A stretch of 64,000 nucleotides of DNA, from contig JBMYRH010000009.1 in the NCBI GenBank assembly GCA_049602155.1, forward strand, positions 170,709 to 234,708, in the 5' to 3' direction. A program made the position numbers and the translations under genes. Position 1 is the stretch's first letter, and each line of letters begins with the position of its first letter. The notes under the pieces are model-generated. The model saw only the letters and a program-made list of their open reading frames with translations. It was not told where the DNA came from and did not search any database. Positions 57,592 through 64,000 of the stretch are shown here, piece after piece. This DNA comes from JBMYRH01 sp049602155. Lineage in GTDB: Bacteria; Myxococcota_A; UBA9042; PHBI01; JBMYRH01.

Positions 57592-58917
57592 ATGACTCGC
57601 TTTACCCACCTGACCGGCATCTTGGCGCTCGGCCTCTCTCTTTTTGTGTCTGCTTGTGCGTCCGACGATCCTTCAGCGCCAGAGGGCTCGCCTGGTGACC
57701 AGAGCGCCACCCCGACGGTCTACACCGCGGCGCTCAGCCACACCCTCTTGATGGGCACGGCGGATAACGCCGAGGTGATCGACTGGGTGCCAGGGACTGA
57801 CCGCGCTGTCCTCATCTCATCGAAGGCCAGGAAGGTCTCACTGCTTGAGGTCTCTCAGGGTCAACTCAGCCTCGTCGACGAGGTCACGCTCTTTAATGAC
57901 GACGCCACTGAGAGTGAGCTGACCCACGTCGACGTCAGCACAGATGGCGCTTGGGCGGCGCTCACCCGGACCATCCTGCGGACCGACGCGGATGGCGCGC
58001 AGACCGCGTGTGAGGGTGAGCTGGTCATCATCGATATCCAGCCTGGCGATGGCTTTGGGGCGGTGCTCGGCACGGTGGCTGTGGGTGCGATGCCTGACTC
58101 GGTCACGATCAGCGACGATGACGCTTGGATCGCCACCGCCGATGAGCGCGACGGCCCTGACGCCTGGGGAAAGTGTGAGGTTGCAGGCGCCGAGGCGTCC
58201 GTGAGCCTCATCGACATCTCCCAAGGGGTCGAGTCGGCTCAGGTCGTCGGCACTGTGCGCATGGTCGACGCTGAGACGGGCCCTCGTGAGCCTGAAGATC
58301 TGGTCTTCTCATCTGAGGGCGCGAAGCTCGTCGTGACCCTTCAGGATTCGCACGAGGTCGCGTTTATCGACACCGCCGCGCTGGTCGCAGCCGGCGAGCA
58401 GACCACTGATGACGTCACGATCATCGCTTTGCCGCCAAACGCGCTCGGGGCCTCACCTTGGCCTGACGGCGTGGCGCGCTTCACAGACGCCGGTGGCGCA
58501 GAGCACTACGCCGTCGCCGGCGAGTGGAATGACACGCTCATCGTGCTCGACAGCCAGGGTCAGGTCGTGACGAACCTCGAGATCACCTTAGGAGACATCC
58601 CTGCCTCCTTTCCGCGTGTCGAAGACGAGGGCTCTCCCAGGTTTAGCCCGGACTCCTTGGCGACCTTTACGCGTGACGGCCGGGCTCACCTCGTCGTCAG
58701 CCTTCGCCACAGCGGCGCTGTGGCCATCTGGGACGTGAGCCAGGCGAACGCGCCCACCTTGTCGACCGCGGTCCAAGTCGGTCAGTCCGAGGTCGGCGGA
58801 GCCGACGAGGACGGCTCCACGATCCGCCCCGAGGGTGTCAGCACCTCACCCGATGGCCGCTTTATCATCACTGCCAACGAGGAGGAGTCCTCGGTCAGCC
58901 TCATCGAGGCGCTCTGA
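57592..58917 (+). CDS. Beta-propeller-like lipoprotein in TPP-riboswitch unit
   Basis: The signal peptide ends in the lipobox FVSAC (about residue 22). The rest is a chain of strand repeats with the pattern D.(S/T)xDGxWAALT or SVxLIDISQG: HVDVSTDGAWAALTR, VTISDDDAWIATADE, DLVFSSEGAKLVVTL, GVSTSPDGRFIITANEEES. These resemble seven-bladed YVTN/Lactonase-like or choice-of-anchor-I propellers. At 441 residues this would give about six to seven blades. A ribosome-binding site (AAAGGACAG) precedes ATG 57592, 21 bases after the barrel gene, so the two likely share one transcript under the riboswitch. A ligand-capturing or phosphatase-like role is a guess. Confidence 0.8.
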   Translation: MTRFTHLTGILALGLSLFVSACASDDPSAPEGSPGDQSATPTVYTAALSHTLLMGTADNAEVIDWVPGTDRAVLISSKARKVSLLEVSQGQLSLVDEVTLFNDDATESELTHVDVSTDGAWAALTRTILRTDADGAQTACEGELVIIDIQPGDGFGAVLGTVAVGAMPDSVTISDDDAWIATADERDGPDAWGKCEVAGAEASVSLIDISQGVESAQVVGTVRMVDAETGPREPEDLVFSSEGAKLVVTLQDSHEVAFIDTAALVAAGEQTTDDVTIIALPPNALGASPWPDGVARFTDAGGAEHYAVAGEWNDTLIVLDSQGQVVTNLEITLGDIPASFPRVEDEGSPRFSPDSLATFTRDGRAHLVVSLRHSGAVAIWDVSQANAPTLSTAVQVGQSEVGGADEDGSTIRPEGVSTSPDGRFIITANEEESSVSLIEAL

Positions 58918-58952
58918 GCGATGGGGCGGTCGAACTCGGCTGAGGGGCCCCC

Positions 58953-61900
58953 TTATTCGAGGCGCCAGTTAAAGGCCGCCGCCCCCGACATCCACTGGAG
59001 GCCTCTGTAGCACCCCGCCCAGCTGGTCCAGGTGAGCCCGGTCATCTCCTCAACGAGCGCGATGAAGTCCTGGGTGTTGCATGCTTCCCAGTCAGGGGAC
59101 TCCCAGTCATGAGGCGATGAGCAGTTATAGCCCGACGCGGTTTCAACCGTCACCTCGGTCAGCACGGTGTCTTCCTGAAGCCCGGTGACGGTGTAGACCT
59201 CGCCAGACTCCTTGCCGTGCAGGATGACCTCGGTCAGCACAGTGTCCGGGCCCAGGGTCAACTCCCAATCGATGGAGTCGAAGGCAGCGAGCACGAGCGT
59301 GATCGGGCCCGGGCGCAAGACGGTGACCTTTGAGAAGCCCTCATTTGACTCGTACATGGCGAGGATATGCAGCTCGGGTTGCGTGATGGGCTCTTTGATC
59401 TCGGTGCTGTAGCCGCTCGAACAATTGCCGGTCCAGGTCAACAGGCAGTTCTCGGCGCAGCCGTCTCCGCTCACGGTGTTGCCATCGTCACAGTGTTCGT
59501 AGGGGTCGAGGAGGTTGTTGCCACAGCAGTCGTCGGTGTAGTCCGGGTTGTTGTCGTTGCAGTCCGAGTAGCTGCTGACGCCATCACCGTCGGCGTCCGG
59601 GTATCGGGTGCGCACCAGGCGGAGGCCGATGGTGTCGTCGTGCGCTCCCCATGACACGCCGTTGAAGCTGTCTCGACTCGACAGCCGCACGCCTTGCAAT
59701 GAGGACTGCCACGATCCCCCACGCACCGAACGATTCTCGCTGAAGTTAGCCCCGGTGGGGTCAACCACCGGGTCCGCGGTGTAGGTGTCGGCGCCAAAGA
59801 AGTCGTCGCACCACTCCGCGACGTTCCCGCTCATGTCATAGAGGCCATAGCCGTTGGGCTGACGCGTGGCGACCGGGTGCATCGTGCCACCCGCGTTGTC
59901 CGCGAACCAGGCGACCGCGCTGGCGTCGTCTGAGCCCGAAAAGGGCGTCCCCTGACCCGCCCGTGCGGCATATTCCCACTCTGCCTCGGTCGGCACGCGG
60001 TAACCGTCGGACTCCGGGTCACATACATTGGACCCGCACGCAGAGGGTAAGCCGTCATAGTGGGAGAGTGAATTGGCGAAGTTCTTCGCCACGCTCCAGG
60101 ACACCCGAGTCACAGGGCTGTCGTCGGTGCCCTCCAGCAAGCCGTCAGGTAGTGGATTGATGGCGAGCCATTGCGCCCGTGTGACCTCGGTCACGGCCAC
60201 GTAGATCGGTCGGGTGAGGGTCACCTCGTGGGCCGGTGTCTCGCTTGGGTCGCATCCTCCGGCGGTGTCCATCTCGGGGGTGCAGCCCATGGTGAAGGTG
60301 CCCGCTGGGATAGGGTTCATTGTGATGCCGCTTGAGGCCGAGATAAAGGAGGCGTCATCGACGCCATTGCAGTCACTGTCGACACCATCCGCGTCGGTCT
60401 CGGCGGCGCCCGGGTAGATGGCGGGGTCGGCGTCATTGCAGTCCGCCGAGGCGCGCACGCCGTCGCCGTCGGCGTCATGGGCGCGCTCGTAGATGTGGAC
60501 CGCGTCCGGGCAGGGATCGGGTGACGCAAAGACGTTCGGCTGGTCCTGACACACGCAGGTGACACCACTGTCCACGCTGGGCGCCTCTTGCGAGCAGCCG
60601 CTGGCACTATCGGTGATGGCGACGACCTTGAATTGGGCGCCTGGCCCGTTGCTGCAGCCGATGCCGACGGAGGTCACGCCGATCTCCTCGCTGACGCACC
60701 CAAAGCTCTCTTCGACGCCATCGGGCGTGTCCGAGTAGGCGTACTCGCCCTCGAGGGGCAAGTAGCTCTCCCAGGACCAGACGAGGTCGGTCGCCGGGCT
60801 TCGGTACCAGGCCCCCTCACGGGCGTAGAGGTAGTGCCGTGTGCTCTCTCCAAGGGTTTGCCGGTAGGTGTCGGTGAGCTGGGTCCAGCCGCCGCCCGCG
60901 GTGGTCATATCGCAGTGGACCTCGAAGGGGAGCTCTCCGCCGTAGCCATCGGGGTCGATGGCGTAGGTGCCGTCGGGCAGGTCGGGGTTGAGAAGATGGA
61001 TCTCCAGGCAGTCAGTCCCCTGGCTGACGAACTCGCATGCGCCCTGGTTGCAGATCTGAGTGTCACCGCAGCTGCCACAGCTCCCCCCGCAGCCATCCTC
61101 GCCGCAGACCTTGCCATCACACGCCAGCGTGCAGCAGATCCCGGCAGAGTCTCCACCACAGCCGATGCGCTCATCGGACCCCTCGCAGCCTTCACAAGGC
61201 ACGCACTCGGCCGTCCAGTGCCCGGTGAAGTCCTTGTAGCTCCCCGGCGGGCAAGGCTCACACAGCCCGGCGTCGGTGCCCGTACAGCCCACCAGCGCTG
61301 AGCCAGCTTCACAAGCCGCACAGGCCTCACAGCCCGGTCCGTCTAAGCCATAGGTCCCCTCTGGACAGGGCAGGCAGCTCAGGGCGAGCCCATCGGGCTC
61401 CATCGTCGAGGGGCAGAGCTCGCATCCGCCGTCGATACAGGCGGAGCCGTCCTCACAGCCCATCCCCAGATCGACCACGGTGAGGTATCCCCAGTCCGCT
61501 TTGGACTCAACCTCGCCCATCGCGAGATAGGCCAGGCCATCGGCGATCGCGAGCCCGCCGGGGATGAAGCCCTCGAGCACGACAGTGTCGGTCAACACCG
61601 GCTGGCTCGGGTCGCTGATATCGACGAGGTGAAGACCCCGGTCAACCCCTTGGTGGATGGCCGAGAGGATGAACGCGGAGTCGCCTGAGAGCGCGAGCTT
61701 ATAACTGCCTGGAGGCTCGGGCAGGGCCAAGTCGCTGACGACGGTGGGCGAGGCTGGGTCGCTGACGTCAAAGACGGTCAGCGCAGCACCTTCGATGCTT
61801 CCCGTGCCGACGATGTAGGCCAAACCACCGGAGACCTGGATGTCCTGGAGGTACCAGTACGCGTCGTACTCGTAGCGGCCAAGCTCGACGGGCGCTTCGG

Positions 61901-64000
61901 GGTCGCTGATGTCCACGATGAAGAAGCCATCAGAGCCAGAGCCAAGGTAGGCGCGATCTCCAGCCAAGGAGATGGTGTTCAAGTTCCCTCCCGGCGGGTC
62001 ATATTGTCCCCGAAAGACAGGCGCTTTGGGGTTGGTGATGTCCACGATGTGAAGGCCATCCTGGCCGTGGACTGAGTAGGCGTGGTTGCCCACGACGTCG
62101 ATCGCCCAGCCTGTCTTATCGGTGACGTACTCGCCGATCTTCTCGGGGTCGTGAGGATCGCTGACGTCGACGGTGACAAACCCGTCCCTCCAACTTGCAT
62201 AGGCGACGTCACCCACCACCTTGATGTCGTGCGTCGCCGACAGGTAGATGTTGCTCGTCCAGGGACCGAGCGTCCCCATCAGAGCAGGGGTGCTCGGCGC
62301 GCTGACGTCGACCACGTGGATACCACCGAGTGGGTTGGACAGGTAGGCGACGCCATCGACCACGTCGATGCCCGAGGTCTCGCTGCTGAGATCGAGCCTG
62401 CTCCAGAGGCTCGGCGTCACCGCGTCGCTGCAGGGAGCGCAGCCCTCATTGAGCCCCTGACCGCAGATCGGCGGACCGACATAGAGGCGGAAGCCCACGT
62501 GAGCAGAGTCGAGGGTGTGGAGCTCGGTCTCTGTCGCCTGGGGCCGGTAGGTCGCGCCGCCGCAGAACGCATGCCAGGCGCCTTCTCCCTCGTCGTTTGA
62601 GACGTCGCAGAGCCCTGGGACCTCTGCATTCTCACACAGAGCCCCGTCACCGAAGATGCCCTCGGTTTCGCTGCTGGAGACCGAGATGCAGGCGGCGTTG
62701 TGGGTGATCTCGCCTGGGCCACCGCTGCCGGCGAGCCCGGCGAGTCGGCCGAAGGTGTAGGTCAGAGGCTGGTCGACATACGGAGCCAGCGCCGGGTTGC
62801 CGGCGTCGTCGCTGACGAGGCTCAGCGAGCCTGACTCGGTGTCTCGGCACGCGGTGTCCTGGCCGGTGTCGTCGACGAAGCAGAGCTTCAAGTGCGCCTG
62901 ATGGCCAGCGCCCCCCAGCGCCTCGACAAAGGCCAAGGAGACCGCCGCCGAGCTCGCCTCGCCCCAAGCCTGATCGACCACACCACCCTCGGCGCTGAAG
63001 ACCCCCGGCGCCGTCTGGTGCCAGCCGCTGACGACCATCTCCGCCTCGTGGGGCATATCGTCCTGGTCCGTGTCGTGAAAGGCGCCGACGAGCGTCCAGC
63101 CGCCGCCGCTCATGTCGCAAAAGACCTGCTGGAATGCCACCGGCCCCTCGGGGCCGTCCGGGTCGATGAGGGCGACGCCGTCGGGGGTGTCCGGCACCGC
63201 GTTTATGAGCGCTCTGCAGCTCGGCCAGGTGGGCTCGAGGACGCAGCCTTGTGAGCAACCGTCGCCGTCGACGGTGTTGTCGTCGTCACAGCCCTCGCCG
63301 AAGTCGGCTTGCAGCGCCCCGTCCCCGCAGTAGCCGACGACCTCTCCGCTCACGAGCGTGCATTCGGCGCTACAGACCGTGCAGTTCGTCTCGCTGTAGA
63401 CGCAGGTCTCGGCGACGGTGTCGCCGTCATCGCACTCCTCGATCCCCTCGGTCAGCTCGTCGCCACAGACCGTGGGGACACCCGCACAACCTCCCGAACC
63501 ATCACAGCTGTCGTAGACCGTGGTCGGGTTGCCGTCATCGCAGCCGTAGTCATCAGGCTGGTCTGTGATGTCGCAGCCGGTGCCGTTGTGTGTGGCCGAG
63601 AGCTGACACTGGGTAGCGTCGCAGTCATAGGGCGTGCCTGCACAGCCGCCCGAGCCGTCGCAGGTGTCTTCTTTGGTGGTGAGGTCACCGTCGTCGCAGC
63701 CATAGCCCTCGGGCTGGTCAGTGATGTCGCAGCCTGTGCCGTTGTGTGTGGCTGAGAGCTGACATTGGGTGAGCGCATCGCACTCGTAGGCGGTCCCGGC
63801 GCAGGCTCCAGCCCCATCACAGGTGTCGTCCTTTGTGGTGAGGTCACCATCGTCGCAGCCATAGTCCTCGGGCTGGTCAGTGACGTCGCAGCCTGTGCCG
63901 TTGTGTGTGGCTGAGAGCTGACATTGTGTGAGCGCATCGCACTCGTAGGCGGTCCCGGCGCAGGCTCCAGCCCCATCACAGGTGTCGTCTTTTGTGGTGA
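58953..64000 (-). CDS. Giant mosaic surface protein (5' end beyond window)
   Basis: The reading frame is open from base 64000 to TAA 58953-58955; the N-terminus lies outside. An apparent GTG start at 63353 is internal. In order: about three 52-53-residue Cys repeats (TTKDDTCDGxG...CDVTDQPEDYGCDDGDL); a CGDGALQADFGEGCDDDN module; a fibrinogen-like domain (FCDMSGGGWTLVG); LVIVD-type propeller repeats (DVVDGVAYLS, HVVDVSAPSTP); TNFR-like Cys regions (CLPCPEGTYGLDGPGC); a second fibrinogen-like domain (CDMTTAGGGWTQL); a DADGDGVRASADCNDADP module; an FGE/sulfatase-modifying domain (MSGNVAEWCDD, RSVRGGSW) lacking the catalytic Cys pair; another disulfide module; and a C-terminal domain ending AAFNWRLE. 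Function is unknown. Confidence 0.88.
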   Translation of the reverse strand, partial: TTKDDTCDGAGACAGTAYECDALTQCQLSATHNGTGCDVTDQPEDYGCDDGDLTTKDDTCDGAGACAGTAYECDALTQCQLSATHNGTGCDITDQPEGYGCDDGDLTTKEDTCDGSGGCAGTPYDCDATQCQLSATHNGTGCDITDQPDDYGCDDGNPTTVYDSCDGSGGCAGVPTVCGDELTEGIEECDDGDTVAETCVYSETNCTVCSAECTLVSGEVVGYCGDGALQADFGEGCDDDNTVDGDGCSQGCVLEPTWPSCRALINAVPDTPDGVALIDPDGPEGPVAFQQVFCDMSGGGWTLVGAFHDTDQDDMPHEAEMVVSGWHQTAPGVFSAEGGVVDQAWGEASSAAVSLAFVEALGGAGHQAHLKLCFVDDTGQDTACRDTESGSLSLVSDDAGNPALAPYVDQPLTYTFGRLAGLAGSGGPGEITHNAACISVSSSETEGIFGDGALCENAEVPGLCDVSNDEGEGAWHAFCGGATYRPQATETELHTLDSAHVGFRLYVGPPICGQGLNEGCAPCSDAVTPSLWSRLDLSSETSGIDVVDGVAYLSNPLGGIHVVDVSAPSTPALMGTLGPWTSNIYLSATHDIKVVGDVAYASWRDGFVTVDVSDPHDPEKIGEYVTDKTGWAIDVVGNHAYSVHGQDGLHIVDITNPKAPVFRGQYDPPGGNLNTISLAGDRAYLGSGSDGFFIVDISDPEAPVELGRYEYDAYWYLQDIQVSGGLAYIVGTGSIEGAALTVFDVSDPASPTVVSDLALPEPPGSYKLALSGDSAFILSAIHQGVDRGLHLVDISDPSQPVLTDTVVLEGFIPGGLAIADGLAYLAMGEVESKADWGYLTVVDLGMGCEDGSACIDGGCELCPSTMEPDGLALSCLPCPEGTYGLDGPGCEACAACEAGSALVGCTGTDAGLCEPCPPGSYKDFTGHWTAECVPCEGCEGSDERIGCGGDSAGICCTLACDGKVCGEDGCGGSCGSCGDTQICNQGACEFVSQGTDCLEIHLLNPDLPDGTYAIDPDGYGGELPFEVHCDMTTAGGGWTQLTDTYRQTLGESTRHYLYAREGAWYRSPATDLVWSWESYLPLEGEYAYSDTPDGVEESFGCVSEEIGVTSVGIGCSNGPGAQFKVVAITDSASGCSQEAPSVDSGVTCVCQDQPNVFASPDPCPDAVHIYERAHDADGDGVRASADCNDADPAIYPGAAETDADGVDSDCNGVDDASFISASSGITMNPIPAGTFTMGCTPEMDTAGGCDPSETPAHEVTLTRPIYVAVTEVTRAQWLAINPLPDGLLEGTDDSPVTRVSWSVAKNFANSLSHYDGLPSACGSNVCDPESDGYRVPTEAEWEYAARAGQGTPFSGSDDASAVAWFADNAGGTMHPVATRQPNGYGLYDMSGNVAEWCDDFFGADTYTADPVVDPTGANFSENRSVRGGSWQSSLQGVRLSSRDSFNGVSWGAHDDTIGLRLVRTRYPDADGDGVSSYSDCNDNNPDYTDDCCGNNLLDPYEHCDDGNTVSGDGCAENCLLTWTGNCSSGYSTEIKEPITQPELHILAMYESNEGFSKVTVLRPGPITLVLAAFDSIDWELTLGPDTVLTEVILHGKESGEVYTVTGLQEDTVLTEVTVETASGYNCSSPHDWESPDWEACNTQDFIALVEEMTGLTWTSWAGCYRGLQWMSGAAAFNWRLE
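63452..64000. repeat. Near-identical 156-159-base tandem repeats at right window edge
   Basis: About 3.3 copies, with matching phases at TTGTGTGTGG near 63586, 63742 and 63901. Unit spacings of 156 and 159 bases keep the coding frame. On the minus strand they encode Cys-rich 52-53-residue modules. The array probably continues beyond the window. Confidence 0.9.

Noticed and set aside
60000..60330. FGE-like domain as an active formylglycine-generating enzyme
   Set aside because: The two catalytic Cys positions after the GGS block are not Cys, and the domain sits inside an exported mosaic protein.
63353..63353. GTG at 63353 as the true start of the giant mosaic protein
   Set aside because: The same frame remains open and encodes matching Cys repeats up to the window edge, so the gene starts outside.

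Overview
The window is high-GC DNA, densely coded on both strands, and looks like a didermic (outer-membrane) bacterium of the Myxococcota or a close deltaproteobacterial relative. The support is indirect: many lipoproteins with long acidic linkers followed by cysteine-rich repeats of the type common in Myxococcota and Bradymonadia, a CarF/plasmanylethanolamine desaturase homologue, FHA-domain proteins, MCE/Mla lipid-transport genes and double-AAA ATPases. No rRNA, tRNA, IS element or CRISPR array was recognised. Two runs of N (19886-20242 and 41383-41481) interrupt repetitive coding sequence. Both window ends cut through cysteine-rich protein genes.

Layout. 1-5.7 kb: partial cysteine-rich lipoprotein; prfB with a programmed +1 frameshift; a nucleotide-cyclase/PEGA membrane protein; a TPR protein coupled to a ligand-binding lipoprotein. 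5.7-12.2 kb (minus): a compact set with an App1-like phosphatase, gpsA, a PlsB-like acyltransferase, a contractile-tail tube protein, an HEXXH protein and a lipoprotein. 12.2-17.4 kb (plus): purM, purN, an FAD oxidoreductase, then a TolC-like protein and MlaC. 17.4-20.7 kb (minus): dual-FHA protein and an FHA/secretion-ATPase-like fusion with degenerate nucleotide-binding motifs. 21.2-27.5 kb (plus): mlaE, an MCE protein with a C-terminal extension resembling an outer-membrane barrel, miaB, a bifunctional-nuclease-domain protein and hutU. 27.5-36.9 kb: fusA, a Cys-motif protein, a DegT aminotransferase, carF, a triple DsbA-like protein, an amidase and an unknown. 37-50.5 kb: double-AAA ATPase coupled to a lamin-tail lipoprotein, an EGF-cupredoxin lipoprotein, a DUSP23-like phosphatase lipoprotein, a methyltransferase, a beta-helix lipoprotein, a DUF2237 protein, a lipoprotein, purT and a zinc dehydrogenase. 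50.5-64 kb: a 1317-residue disulfide-repeat/glycine-rich lipoprotein, hflX, a TPP riboswitch followed by an outer-membrane barrel and a beta-propeller lipoprotein, and a giant mosaic protein that runs off the right end.

The most interesting unit is at 56.1-58.9 kb. A convincing TPP (thiamine pyrophosphate) aptamer lies directly upstream of a two-gene unit encoding a non-TonB outer-membrane barrel and a lipoprotein propeller, neither of which I recognise as a thiamine protein. I propose it as a candidate undescribed thiamine acquisition system. Secondary points of interest are a G3P-to-diacylglycerol gene set, dispersed components resembling an extracellular contractile injection system, a stand-alone HEXXH peptide-modification-type protein, and a concentration of eukaryote-like surface modules (EGF, cupredoxin, fibrinogen-like, lamin-tail, poly-glycine, DUSP23-like).
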